Part shown: positions 1-9,800 of the stretch, in pieces
Layout of the letters: every line of letters begins with the position of its first letter
How positions within the stretch are numbered: position 1 is the first letter of the stretch
Assembly: GCA_024698345.1 (NCBI GenBank)
Contig: JAILRH010000203.1
Location: forward strand, 1 to 64,000
Origin: Lachnospiraceae bacterium
GTDB taxonomy: Bacteria; Bacillota; Clostridia; Lachnospirales; Lachnospiraceae
Direction of reading: 5' to 3'
Length of the DNA stretch: 64,000 nt
The notes under the pieces: generated by a model
What the model was told of the DNA's origin: nothing
Databases searched by the model: none
The model's input: only the letters and a program-made list of their open reading frames with translations
Translations under genes and position numbers: made by a program

Positions 1-10
1 TATTGTTTGC

Positions 11-1891
11 TTACTTCTGGTGAGACTTCACCTTAGTCCATAAACTTGCACAGTACTGTTTGAGTTCTGTTTCCTGATATCTGAATGTTTCATTGAGGGG
101 GTTATCAAGTTTTGGGGCACATGCGCTGTTCCCAAGATAGTAATCATCTCTGAACTTTTCGTATGTGCTCTTGACTGCCGAATCATAACCGACATACTCT
201 TCATTTATCTCGGATACATCTTCTTCCAACATAAAGTTGATAAACTGATTTGCCAGAGTTGTCTCTTTACAATCTTTTGTGATAACCATACAGTCACACC
301 ACTCATTAGTTCCCTGATTAGGGAGGAAAAAGTCCAGATTGTCATTCTCGTTGATAACATAAGCTCCGTCTCCGGAATAAACAACCGCCATTGCCTTATT
401 TCCGGAAATCATATTGTCCATAACATCATCACCAACGTAAACCGGATCCATTGTATCTCTCTGTCTGATAAGCCATTCATATGCTTCCTCGTATTCTTTT
501 TTGCTCTTAGTATTCATCGAGTAACCAAGTGCCTTAAGTGCAATCATAAATGAGTCCCTCTCAGAATCATACATGTAAACATTGCCCTTGTATTTTTCAT
601 TTAGAAGAATATCCCAGCCCTCTTCTAAATCTTTCTTGTCAACAACATTCCTGTCATAAACAATTCCAACTCCGCCCCAAAAATAAGGAACAGTATATTT
701 GCCCTTTGGATCATATTCATTTGTCCAAAGATGTTCAATAACCTTTCCCCTGTTTGTAATGAGACTCCAGTCTATCGGCTGCAGGTACTTCTCTTTGATA
801 AGTCTCTCAATCATATAATCGGAAGGGACGAGAACATCGTATTTTTCACCACTCTGAAGTTTGGTGTACATCGACTCATTAGAATCAAATGTCTCATAAA
901 TAACTTTGCAATTGTATTTCTTTTCAAAGTCATCCAGCAATGTCTTGTCAATATATTCGCCGGCATTGTATACCTTTAATACTTTTTTGCCGGCACCACT
1001 CATATTGAAAGAAAAGCCTGCTATAAAAAGCACAAGTACAATTCCACCGCCAAGAACAACTCTTCTTCCTAAAGTTCCGGCCTTTGTCTGATAAGCCATT
1101 CCGGTACTCCTGTGATTCTTTCTCATAATTGCAGGAATGACATTTACACAGACAAGTATAACTGTAACAACCACAATGAGAATTGTGGACAGCGCATTGA
1201 TTGTAGGATTAATTCTCTTTGACATGTTGTAAACAACAATTGAAATATTCTCAACTCCGTTGCCCGTAACAAAATATGAAACAACGAAATCATCCAGAGA
1301 CATTGTAAATGCAAGAAGCATCCCTGCAAAAATACCAGGCTGTAGCATTGGAATTACAACCTTGGTAAGAGCCTGAAAAGGAGTTGCCCCAAGATCCATT
1401 GCCGCATTTGCAAGATTGTGATCCATTCTTCGCACCTTTGGATAAACGCTCGTTATAACATACGGCGTACAAAATGCAATATGGGAAAGCAGCATCGCTA
1501 TGTATCCCTTTTCAATCTTTAATGAAGAAAAGAAAATCATAAGACCTATTGCCGTCACAATATCCGGATTCATAATAGGAAAATTATTTACATTTAAAAT
1601 CCATTCTTTCAAAATTTTTCTGCTTCTCGAAAGTCCGATTGCCGTTATTGTACCAAGTACCGTTGAGATAATTGTCGACATTATGGCAATACTGATTGAA
1701 ACATAAACCGCACTCATAATGCTGTTATCGTGAATCAGTTTCTCATACCATCTGAATGAAAAACCTGTAAAATGAGTCAATGATTTTGACGAATTAAACG
1801 AAAAAAACATTGTCACCAGAATCGGAAGATAGAAAAACGCAAAACATAATGTAATGTATAATTTTGCACCTATACCATTTTTCTTATTCAT
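11..1891 (-). CDS. potCD: Spermidine/putrescine ABC transporter, fused permease PotC and binding protein PotD
   Basis: This 626-residue protein joins two usual subunits of the polyamine importer. Residues 1 to about 265 are a PotC-like inner-membrane permease with several hydrophobic spans and the EAA-type loop (AAMDLGATPFQALTKVVIP). After a further membrane span (VLGGGIVLVLFIAGFSFNMS), about residues 285 to 626 form a PotD-like solute-binding domain (VYNAGEYID, VPSDYMIERL, PYFWGGVGIVYD). The binding domain would sit outside the membrane, tethered to the permease. I place the start at the ATG at 1889-1891, which has GGGAGGAG upstream and lies one base after the potB stop; a longer reading frame from 1921 has no ribosome site. 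The stop is at 11-13. Polyamine specificity is inferred from family resemblance. Confidence in the fusion is high. Confidence 0.93.
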   Translation of the reverse strand: MNKKNGIGAKLYITLCFAFFYLPILVTMFFSFNSSKSLTHFTGFSFRWYEKLIHDNSIMSAVYVSISIAIMSTIISTVLGTITAIGLSRSRKILKEWILNVNNFPIMNPDIVTAIGLMIFFSSLKIEKGYIAMLLSHIAFCTPYVITSVYPKVRRMDHNLANAAMDLGATPFQALTKVVIPMLQPGIFAGMLLAFTMSLDDFVVSYFVTGNGVENISIVVYNMSKRINPTINALSTILIVVVTVILVCVNVIPAIMRKNHRSTGMAYQTKAGTLGRRVVLGGGIVLVLFIAGFSFNMSGAGKKVLKVYNAGEYIDKTLLDDFEKKYNCKVIYETFDSNESMYTKLQSGEKYDVLVPSDYMIERLIKEKYLQPIDWSLITNRGKVIEHLWTNEYDPKGKYTVPYFWGGVGIVYDRNVVDKKDLEEGWDILLNEKYKGNVYMYDSERDSFMIALKALGYSMNTKSKKEYEEAYEWLIRQRDTMDPVYVGDDVMDNMISGNKAMAVVYSGDGAYVINENDNLDFFLPNQGTNEWCDCMVITKDCKETTLANQFINFMLEEDVSEINEEYVGYDSAVKSTYEKFRDDYYLGNSACAPKLDNPLNETFRYQETELKQYCASLWTKVKSHQK

Positions 1892-1892
1892 G

Positions 1893-2720
1893 CTATTCTC
1901 CTCCCTTCTCGTCCGGATCAATCTTGTTCATAAATCTCATAAGAGCGATAATAACCAATGCAAGAATAAGGGAAATTGCGCTACCAAAGTTCCAATCTCC
2001 GATTGAGATAAACTGCTGCTCAATAAGATTTCCGATAAGTGTATACTGAGCTCCACCGAGAAGCTTAGGTATTACGAATGTAGATATTGAAAGAAGAAAT
2101 ACCATTGTAATTCCGCTAATAACACCCGGAAGTGAAAGTTTCAAAATTACTTTCGTAAAAGTCTGAACCTTATTGGCTCCAAGATCTGCTGCGGCCTCAA
2201 CCAGGGAGTGATCCATCTTTGTCAGTGATGTATGGATTGGAATCACCATAAATGGCATAAGATCACACACCAGACCCATGATTACGGAAAAATCCGTATA
2301 CATCATATTTGCCGGTGCAATGCCCATCACTGTAAACATTCTGTTAATAAGACCGTTATCAGACAACAGACTTATCCATGCATAAGTTCTAAGTAATGTA
2401 TTAATCCACATAGGAATAGTAACAAGCAATATCAAAATCCCCTGAACACTTTCCTTTGCTTTTGAAATAATATATGCCATTGGATATCCTAAAACCAGAC
2501 ATACAATCGTTGTAATTATTCCAAGCTGCAATGACTTAAAAAATACATTTAGATATACCGGCTCAAAAATCTTCTTGAAGTGCTCTAGTGTAAATGTAAT
2601 ATTTACCAGTGTGCTTGTACCCTTGGTAATTGAGTAAAGCACTATTAGGAACAGAGGAACTACAATCAAAAAGAACGACCACACAATATATGGATTTATC
2701 AATTTCTTAAAATGCTTCAT
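1893..2720 (-). CDS. potB: Spermidine/putrescine ABC transporter permease PotB
   Basis: A 275-residue integral membrane protein with about six hydrophobic segments and the permease EAA loop (AAADLGANKVQTFTKVILKLSLPG), which contacts the ATPase PotA. It is the second permease half of the polyamine importer, pairing with the permease part of PotCD. The order potA, potB, potCD on the minus strand with gaps of 72 and 1 bases indicates one operon. The start ATG at 2718-2720 has AGGA upstream. Length is normal for the family. Confidence 0.94.
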   Translation of the reverse strand: MKHFKKLINPYIVWSFFLIVVPLFLIVLYSITKGTSTLVNITFTLEHFKKIFEPVYLNVFFKSLQLGIITTIVCLVLGYPMAYIISKAKESVQGILILLVTIPMWINTLLRTYAWISLLSDNGLINRMFTVMGIAPANMMYTDFSVIMGLVCDLMPFMVIPIHTSLTKMDHSLVEAAADLGANKVQTFTKVILKLSLPGVISGITMVFLLSISTFVIPKLLGGAQYTLIGNLIEQQFISIGDWNFGSAISLILALVIIALMRFMNKIDPDEKGGE

Positions 2721-2792
2721 TTCTTTATCCTTTTCCTGTTTTTGTTGTTTTCCAATTTATTTTTCTCATCAGTTTTATGTATTACTGTTGCT

Positions 2793-3836
2793 TTAATAAT
2801 CCATAGTGTACATTACGTGGATGTCGTCGGGATCAAGACGCATTCCGACTTCAATTCCTAAATTATAGAATTCAGTTGTATGAACTTTGTACTCTCTCCT
2901 GTCTGTCTGAACGATATATTCATAGTGAACCCCTTTGAACACTTCCGATGCCACTTTCCCTCTAAGTTGACCGTCTTTTGGCTCTACGATTTTTATATCT
3001 TCAGGGCGAAGTACAACTTCGATTTCTTCGTTCTTCTTGAAACCTTTGTCCACACAGACAAATTCCACATCATCAAATTTTACGAGACAGTCATCCAACA
3101 TTGTTCCCGCAATTATATTTGACTCACCGATAAAGTTTGCAACAAACCTGTTCTCAGGCTCGTTATATATGTCGATAGGCGTTCCTATCTGCTGGATTAC
3201 ACCGTCATTTAAAACTACTACTGTATCTGACATTGAAAGTGCTTCTTCCTGATCATGAGTTACAAAAATAAATGTTATTCCTACTTCCTGCTGGATTTTC
3301 TTAAGCTCTGTCTGCATCTCTTTTCTGAGTTTTGCATCAAGTGCTCCGAGAGGCTCGTCGAGAAGAAGTACTTTTGGTTCATTTACCAGTGCTCTTGCGA
3401 TTGCAACTCTTTGCTGCTGACCTCCGGAAAGTAGAGTAACATCTCTTTTTTCAAACCCTTGAAGTCCCACAAGTCCAAGCATTTTTGTCACCTTTTCATG
3501 TATGATTTCTTTATCGACTTTTTTCAGGTTAAGGCCAAATGCAACATTATCATATACATTTAGAAATGGAAAAAGTGAGTATTTCTGGAATACTGTATTT
3601 ACCTCCCTCTTATAAGAAGGTATTTTGGTCAAATCTTCTCCGCTAAACAAAACCTCTCCCTGACTTGGTTCTTCAAATCCGGCTATTATTCTTAAGATTG
3701 TTGTTTTTCCACATCCCGATGGACCAAGTAATGTGAGAAATTCGTTTTCGTGAATATTCAAATCTATTCCTCTAAGAACCTGCTGTTCATCAAAATTCTT
3801 TGTTAATCCTTTTATTTCAATTATTGTATTACTCAC
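2793..3836 (-). CDS. potA: Spermidine/putrescine ABC transporter ATPase PotA
   Basis: A 347-residue ABC ATPase that powers polyamine uptake. Visible motifs are Walker A (GPSGCGKTT), Q-loop (FQKYSLFPF), signature (LLSGGQQQR), Walker B ([11 protein letters not shown]) and the switch His ([10 protein letters not shown]). The C-terminal ~100 residues form the TOBE-like regulatory domain ([10 protein letters not shown]). I choose the GTG start at 3834-3836 because AAGGAG stands six bases upstream; the ATG 30 bases further up (3866) has only a weak site and would add ten residues. It is the first gene of potA-potB-potCD. Confidence 0.93.
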   Translation of the reverse strand: MSNTIIEIKGLTKNFDEQQVLRGIDLNIHENEFLTLLGPSGCGKTTILRIIAGFEEPSQGEVLFSGEDLTKIPSYKREVNTVFQKYSLFPFLNVYDNVAFGLNLKKVDKEIIHEKVTKMLGLVGLQGFEKRDVTLLSGGQQQRVAIARALVNEPKVLLLDEPLGALDAKLRKEMQTELKKIQQEVGITFIFVTHDQEEALSMSDTVVVLNDGVIQQIGTPIDIYNEPENRFVANFIGESNIIAGTMLDDCLVKFDDVEFVCVDKGFKKNEEIEVVLRPEDIKIVEPKDGQLRGKVASEVFKGVHYEYIVQTDRREYKVHTTEFYNLGIEVGMRLDPDDIHVMYTMDY

Positions 3837-3919
3837 TTTTTTCTCCTTTATATAATAAGGATTCATTTCTATTCATCCTGTTTTTTCTGTATTTTCTATG
3901 CTTCAAGACTCGTTTTTCA

Positions 3920-5362
3920 CTACCTGCTGTGATTTTTTGTGTATGCGTAATTTCTCAGTACCTTGTCCCAAATCACATATGCTTCATATGTCTGATGAAG
4001 GAATCCGTCTGAGCAGTATTTACTCTTAAGATATCCTTTTGAATTTGCAAGGTACGATGCTATATCAATATATTCATATCCATTATCAGCACAGTATGTT
4101 CTCATATAGCTGTTGAGCTTGTGGAGACGCTCTCTAAATTCAACATACATTTTTGAGCCCTTAAGAGTGTAGGTATCACTGATAATGTATATTTCCACAT
4201 CAGGATTGTATTTTTTCATTTTTTCAATGAACTGAGTATAGTGTGTTATGGTATCTTCCAATCCGCCAACGTTACACACATCATTTATTCCAAAGAATAG
4301 AAATACTTTCTCTGCTTTCATCTCTTTTACTATCTTGTGAGGTGCCATGTGTTTTCCCTTGTACAGCGGATGAAGTTCAGAATCCTCCATGAGTGCCTGA
4401 ATGAGATTATAACTGCCAACTCCCATCATCTTAGCACCGTCCAGATATCCCTTATCTTTTTTCTTTATATAATTGCCAAATCCAAGCATTACCGAATCGC
4501 CAAAGAAAGCGGAATCTTCAAAGAAGCCATCTGTTGCTTTGAAATTGCCATTTATAACACTGTCAGCATTCTTGATGGTACACTTTTTGGTCTTTGACCA
4601 CATGCTGTAGATTCGTTTCTTTCTGACTGTTTTGTATGTTCTGATTCTTACGTAATATTTCTTATTCTGAACCAGTTCATAAATATTAGTCATATCCGCA
4701 CTATTATTTGCTATCCTCTTTTTCTTTGATTTTGAAAAATCTTCTTTTTTACTGTACTGAATCTCATAACCGTCTGCCTTCTTACTTGTCTCCCAGGAAA
4801 TGTTGAGAGTTGCAGTCTGAAGTGATTTTGCGGAAACTAATTTGACATTGGTCATTACTACAATAGGTTTGCTGAATCCGCCCTTTTTCACAACTCCGTT
4901 TACATTTGTGTATCCGCATACCTTTATGTTGTAATAGCAACCCGGTTTTAAATTTCCAAGTTCAAAAGAAGGTTTGGTGACATCCGCAACTTTTTTGAAC
5001 TTTTTCTTTTTGTATTGTCTTGCATAAACTTCATAACCTCTTATTCCGTTCTGAGCCCTCCATGAGAGAGTTGCTTTATTTTTCACAAGTTCACTGCTCA
5101 CTACAGGTCTCTCTATGACAATCTCCGGTTCCTTCGTTGTAGTTTTCTGTGTTGTAACAGAAGATGCTGTTTCTTTAATCTCCGAATCAGAATAGGACGT
5201 TTCACTTTGGGAATTATCCTTTTGTGTAACTTCTAAGCTTGTTGACTCCTCAATCGATTTATTGTTATCAGCCAAAGTAACATAACTATTCAACTGAAAT
5301 GCCATAACTGTCGAAATAGCAATTATTCCAAATACATATTTTCTTTCAATCTGTTTTTTCAT
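3920..5362 (-). CDS. Secreted FnIII-SGNH (GDSL) hydrolase
   Basis: A 480-residue exported protein. The N-terminus (about residues 1-31) is a signal peptide or anchor, followed by a Ser/Thr-rich linker, two fibronectin type III-like domains (about 85-175 and 175-270) and a C-terminal SGNH hydrolase domain. SGNH blocks are visible: GDS near residue 287 (FFGDSVMLGFG), GxND near 359 (FFGINDV) and DxxH near 454 (SDGFLHQ). Such enzymes remove or transfer acyl groups on carbohydrates or lipids; the substrate is unknown. It is a clear paralogue of the protein at 52247-53581, sharing architecture and long identical stretches, but it lacks that copy's MBOAT and DHHW neighbours. The start ATG has AGAGGTTG upstream. 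It probably forms its own transcript, separate from potA. Confidence 0.85.
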   Translation of the reverse strand: MKKQIERKYVFGIIAISTVMAFQLNSYVTLADNNKSIEESTSLEVTQKDNSQSETSYSDSEIKETASSVTTQKTTTKEPEIVIERPVVSSELVKNKATLSWRAQNGIRGYEVYARQYKKKKFKKVADVTKPSFELGNLKPGCYYNIKVCGYTNVNGVVKKGGFSKPIVVMTNVKLVSAKSLQTATLNISWETSKKADGYEIQYSKKEDFSKSKKKRIANNSADMTNIYELVQNKKYYVRIRTYKTVRKKRIYSMWSKTKKCTIKNADSVINGNFKATDGFFEDSAFFGDSVMLGFGNYIKKKDKGYLDGAKMMGVGSYNLIQALMEDSELHPLYKGKHMAPHKIVKEMKAEKVFLFFGINDVCNVGGLEDTITHYTQFIEKMKKYNPDVEIYIISDTYTLKGSKMYVEFRERLHKLNSYMRTYCADNGYEYIDIASYLANSKGYLKSKYCSDGFLHQTYEAYVIWDKVLRNYAYTKNHSR

Positions 5363-5477
5363 AACAACCTCTTTAACCTCTTTATTTTTGCTCTATTTCC
5401 GAACATAAAAACGCAAAATATATTATATCACGAAACTATGTAAATGTGTAACTATTCAGTCATGTCATAAACATTTT

Positions 5478-5506
5478 TTGACTACTGCATTTTCTTCTGT
5501 TAAAAT
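5478..5506 (+). promoter_or_regulatory. SigmaA-type promoter of the EamA gene
   Basis: TTGACT (5478-5483) and TAAAAT (5501-5506) are separated by exactly 17 bases. Transcription would begin near 5513, giving a leader of about 50 bases before the EamA ATG. Confidence 0.65.
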
Positions 5507-5564
5507 TGACGTGTTTAAATAATTTAGAATTTTCATAACAAACTTTTTTTAGGAAGGAATTATC

Positions 5565-6560
5565 ATGAAGTCCAAACAATTCACACATTCTATATTGCTA
5601 TTAATTACGGCTCTGGTTTGGGGCATTTCATTTGTATCACAAAATTTCGGCGGAGATGTACTTGGTTCTTTTACTTTTAATTCACTGAGATCTTTTCTTG
5701 GAGGTCTTGTTCTAATCCCCGTAATTGTAATTTTAGATAAATCAGGAAAATCGCCAAAGGCTCCAAAAACTCCGGCAGACAAAAAGCAACTCTTCATAGC
5801 AGGTTCATTGTGCGGAACTATTTTATGTATTGCCAGCAACTTTCAACAGGTATCATTTCACTTTGGTGCCACTTCAGGCAAGGCTGGTTTTCTCACAGCA
5901 TGCTACATTCTCATAGTTCCGATTCTTGGTATTTTTTTGAAAAAGCATTGCCCGGTAAACGTCTGGATTGGCGTTGCCATAGCTTTAGTAGGATTATATC
6001 TTCTATGCCTAAAGGAAAATGAAGGATTTAAAATATACGATATTCTGTTGCTGATATGTGCATTTATTTTTTCATTGCACATTATCACAATCGACAAATA
6101 TTCACCTTTAGTTGACGGCGTCAGAATGGCATGTATCCAGTTTTTCGTATGCGGAATTCTCACTGCAATTCCTATGATTGTGACCGAAATGGGTGTTACT
6201 CTTCACGGTTTTGATGCAGAAATGTTCAAAGAATGGTTATCACATTTCTACTCTGTCAAACCTTGGATTCCGCTTTTTTATTCCGGCTTTATTTCCTGCG
6301 GTGTAGGTTACACACTCCAGATTGTTGGACAGGAAGGCGTCAATCCTACTGTTGCATCTTTGCTGATGAGTTTTGAATCGGTATTTTCTGTACTTGCAGG
6401 CTGGCTTCTTCTTGGAGAACATATGAGTACCCGTGGAATCCTTGGATGCGTTCTTATTTTTGCAGCAATTATAATTTCTCAGGTAAATTTCAGTTTTTTA
6501 TCAGACTTAAAAAACGTAAACAGAAATACACAAAAACCTGCACTTGGTGAAGGCGAGTAA
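5565..6560 (+). CDS. EamA/DMT-family drug-metabolite exporter
   Basis: A 331-residue, ten-span membrane permease of the drug/metabolite transporter superfamily. Two EamA repeats are visible: LVWGISFVSQNFGGDVLGSF near the N-terminus and the second half ending FESVFSVLAGWLLLGEHMS. The substrate cannot be told. It is one of few plus-strand genes in this part of the window. A strong site (AGGAAGG) and the promoter at 5478-5506 support the start. The hydrophilic last 30 residues (about 302-331, LSDLKNVNRN...) run to a stop at 6558-6560, immediately next to a transposase fragment on the other strand, so the tail may have been altered by that junction. Confidence 0.9.
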   Translation: MKSKQFTHSILLLITALVWGISFVSQNFGGDVLGSFTFNSLRSFLGGLVLIPVIVILDKSGKSPKAPKTPADKKQLFIAGSLCGTILCIASNFQQVSFHFGATSGKAGFLTACYILIVPILGIFLKKHCPVNVWIGVAIALVGLYLLCLKENEGFKIYDILLLICAFIFSLHIITIDKYSPLVDGVRMACIQFFVCGILTAIPMIVTEMGVTLHGFDAEMFKEWLSHFYSVKPWIPLFYSGFISCGVGYTLQIVGQEGVNPTVASLLMSFESVFSVLAGWLLLGEHMSTRGILGCVLIFAAIIISQVNFSFLSDLKNVNRNTQKPALGEGE

Positions 6561-6714
6561 ATAAGTCAGTTAAATCCATTGCCTCCACGAACTGACTTAG
6601 CAATCTTACAGAATCATCTTCCGGTATTATGCAATCAATATTTAATGGGAGTTTTAATTGATATCCTTCCGAATTCATAGTATAATCTTTTTGTAATTTA
6701 TTATTTTTTAGCAT
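6561..6714 (-). pseudogene. N-terminal fragment of a transposase, IS1182-like
   Basis: From the ATG at 6712-6714 the frame reads about 50 residues typical of the start of IS1182-family transposases in Firmicutes (MNSEGYQLKLPLN, VRLLSQFVEAMDLTDL). The resemblance stops at about 6560, where the frame enters the EamA 3' end in antisense. No other part of a transposase is present, so this is a dead 5' remnant. The family name is from recall of the motif, not a search. Confidence 0.5.
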
Positions 6715-6730
6715 ACTAATATTTTACCAC

Positions 6731-6761
6731 AAAACCCATGCTTTTTCGGAGCATGGGTTTT
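6731..6761. terminator. Hairpin, 12-bp stem
   Basis: AAAACCCATGCT (6731-6742) pairs with AGCATGGGTTTT (6750-6761) around a 7-base loop. It may end the EamA transcript or belong to the insertion-sequence remnant next to it. Confidence 0.5.
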
Positions 6762-6774
6762 GCGCTTTTAACTT

Positions 6775-6819
6775 AAAAAGGAGCGTTGCACTAACGTTAG
6801 TTAGTGCAACAGCCCCTCC
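6775..6819 (-). terminator. Terminator of the pullulanase-like gene
   Basis: On the minus strand a long stem (GTTGCACTAA pairing with TTAGTGCAAC, flanked by GGAG/CTCC) is followed by TTTTT. It lies about 40 bases past the stop of the gene ending at 6856. The GGGGCTGTTGCA edge resembles insertion-sequence ends, so it could have been donated by the adjacent element. Confidence 0.65.
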
Positions 6820-6855
6820 AAAACAAACTATGTAACTATGAATTTGTTTGTCTTT

Positions 6856-9800
6856 CTACTTGACCGTCACACTCACTTTTTTACATATTCCGTTCTGAGT
6901 ATAGACGTAAATTGTTGCTTTGCCTTTTTTCTTTGCTTTAATCCTTCCGTTTTTATTCACTGCAACAACAGAATTATCTGTACACTCATAACGGAAACAT
7001 GAAACATGAACCGGAACAACCCCTTTATATTTAATATTTCCTTTTATTTTTACGGATTTTCCTTTCTTCAAAGTAAATATGCTCTTAACCAGTTTTATTC
7101 CTTTCGGATTATCATATTTACCGCCACTTGTTGTAAGATGGACTGATTTTGACTTTGATATTACTTTTTCTCCAACGGCTGTATTCTTGTACGCAACTAC
7201 CATGTACTTGTAGAATTTTCCTTTTAAGAGATTTTTAACAGTATATTTCTTTGCTTTTGAATTTGTTAATGTCTTAATTCTTTGCATCTTGGTTCCACAT
7301 CTTGAACCGTAAATAATATATCCGTCAGCACCTTTTACCTGTTTCCATTTAAGTGTTATTGTCTTTTTCTTTGTTGTAGCTTTGATCATCCAGATTTTGT
7401 ATTCCGTGCCTTTAACATCCTTAATATCAGTATTTGTTTTTACAATTTTCACTTCTGCTGCTTCCACATTTTCTAGTTTTGCATCTTCCGGAGATATCTC
7501 AACTGCCGTTGTAGTTTCTGCGGCTTTCGTAGGTGCAACTGTTGTGGCAAGTTCTGTTGTAGGTGCAACTGTTGTGGCCTGCTCTGTAGTAGCCGGAACT
7601 GTTGTCACCGGCTCTGTCGTTACCGGCTCTGTTGTTGGCGGCTCAACATAATCAGGATTTACTGCTCCACAGCGCGGACATGTCTTATCATGCTCACCAT
7701 AACAATGTCCCAGAGGCATTGTATAATCATCCGTATAAGAATCTCCACATCCCGAACAGGTGTAGGTTGTATATCCACCCTCAGTACATGAAGGAGCATG
7801 TACATCTGCTTCATAATTATGAACGTGCACCTGTGGCTTTTCTATCACTATTCGTCCGCCGTATCCAAGATCTGTCCCCTCACTGTAATCCAGTTCTTTA
7901 TCCATATTAACACTTGTAATATTAGTCCCCGCCACACCTGCTGTAATATCCAATTTTCCACCGTTTATCTCAATGGTTGCATTAATCACAGGTTCTTCAC
8001 TGTATGGATCTGTCCCCTGCTCTATTCCATAATAATCCGTATCAATTGTTACTGTTCCCGAATTAATAACAAACTTGTTTGTTGTACCGTCTGCATTTCC
8101 TAAAAGAATTGCAGAACAACTGTTTTTGATATTTACATCACTGTTTGTAACTGAAATTGTACCATCTGTACTTGCCACCATTCCATTGTATGACATAGAC
8201 TTTCTGTCAATAATCACTTCACTGTCAGTAATATTAATATCATGATTTACCCATACACCTGCCGCACTAGAATCAGTAACAATAACTTTTGCTCCATCCA
8301 TAATTGTCAGGTTTCCTCCAGGGACATCATAACTTCCAATATAAGTTCCATAATATGCATTGTTAATTGATAGTGTACCATCACCAATTATTGTCACGTC
8401 GCAACCACCTGCGGCATCAATGCCGTCAGCATATGTGTTGGTACTTTCCAAAGTATTATTTCCCACAAGTTTGATGAACAGGTCACTAAGTTCGCTGTAA
8501 ATCATTGCCTCATAACCATACTTGTATTCATATGCCTCTGAAATATTTGCGTTATTCAAAGTGAGTGTATTGGTTTCAGGATCAAATTTTACGCTCTGAC
8601 TCTCCCCGTCTGCATCTCCCAAAACGTCGTCTTTATTTGATTCGGTAATCCTAGTATTTCCAACATAAACGTCATATGCTTTTTCCCATACCGGTTGGAT
8701 AGTCATATCTTCTGTTATTATTTTTGACGTACCGGCCACTGCAATATAGGAATCTGAATCTCCCCAACAGTTATACCTTCCACTAAAAGCATACCCTGAT
8801 GGCGCAGTGATAGGTGACTCCACAGGAAATGTATATTGTCCACCCTTATCAATAGATATCGAAGAGAGCATCGTATCACTAACCGCATCGTAGTAAGTAA
8901 TGCTTACTTTAGCTGCCGGATTAAAACTTGATTTGTCTACAAGAATCATTGTAGTGTTTTTTGGTACATTTACCGACCCTGTACATGTACCAAGACCGGA
9001 GGTATAATTTACGGTTGTACCATTTGCAATAATTACATATGATTCGCTTATGCCATAGTTCCAAGCCGTGTTACCGGAATTAGAAAGAATTATCATCTTC
9101 TGCCATTCGTCTGTCAAAGATGCACTGTTAGTCATTGTTACTGCAAAGCGATTATTACCACCTGCCGTGAAAGATGTAGCTCCAACGGATTTTGTAAGCG
9201 GTGAAAAAACTTCACGAATTGCAAGAAGTTTCCTAAAATAATTATATGTATCACTGTATTTAGGCTCCATCAGTCCTTCATCAAAACCATCGCCAAGTTT
9301 GCTCCAGTCAATGCTGTCACCATAACCTCCAAACTCCTGACCCAAGTTTATGGTCAGCTTTCCCTTTGTCATTGCCATTAAAGTTAATATGTATTTATCC
9401 ACATTTCCTGTGCTTCGACTAAACAAAGAATTACGATACATATAGATCCCAGTACCAACTCTGCTACAAATTGAATTACTGCTGTTTGTTTCATTCCAAC
9501 TATTCAGATAACTGTCATCGACAAGACTTTTTTCTGTTATTCCTGCAAGCAGTATTCTGCTGTCTATTGAACTTACAAGTTCTTTAAGTTTAGTTTCTGT
9601 CGCAGGACTGACCTTTTTTTTCAGAACAATACCGTCAATGTGATACTCATTTATCCAGTAAGAACAGGTGTCAACAACGTACTTTTCAAGCATTTTTCCT
9701 TCAAACGGCGCATTGGAAAAATCCAGTTGCAAATCAACACCTATCCCCTCATTATGCAGTGCCATAATCATCTGCTTTACTTCACGTACTGAAGCACCAC

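Noticed and set aside
7382..7651. 89-codon plus-strand frame rich in Val and Ser
   Set aside because: Antisense of the Thr/Pro linker of the pullulanase-like gene.
6856..7700. Zinc ribbon (CSGCGDSY ... CPRCGAV) as a DNA-binding domain
   Set aside because: It lies in a secreted protein between surface modules; this Cys-rich motif is common in exported Lachnospiraceae proteins and does not imply DNA binding.
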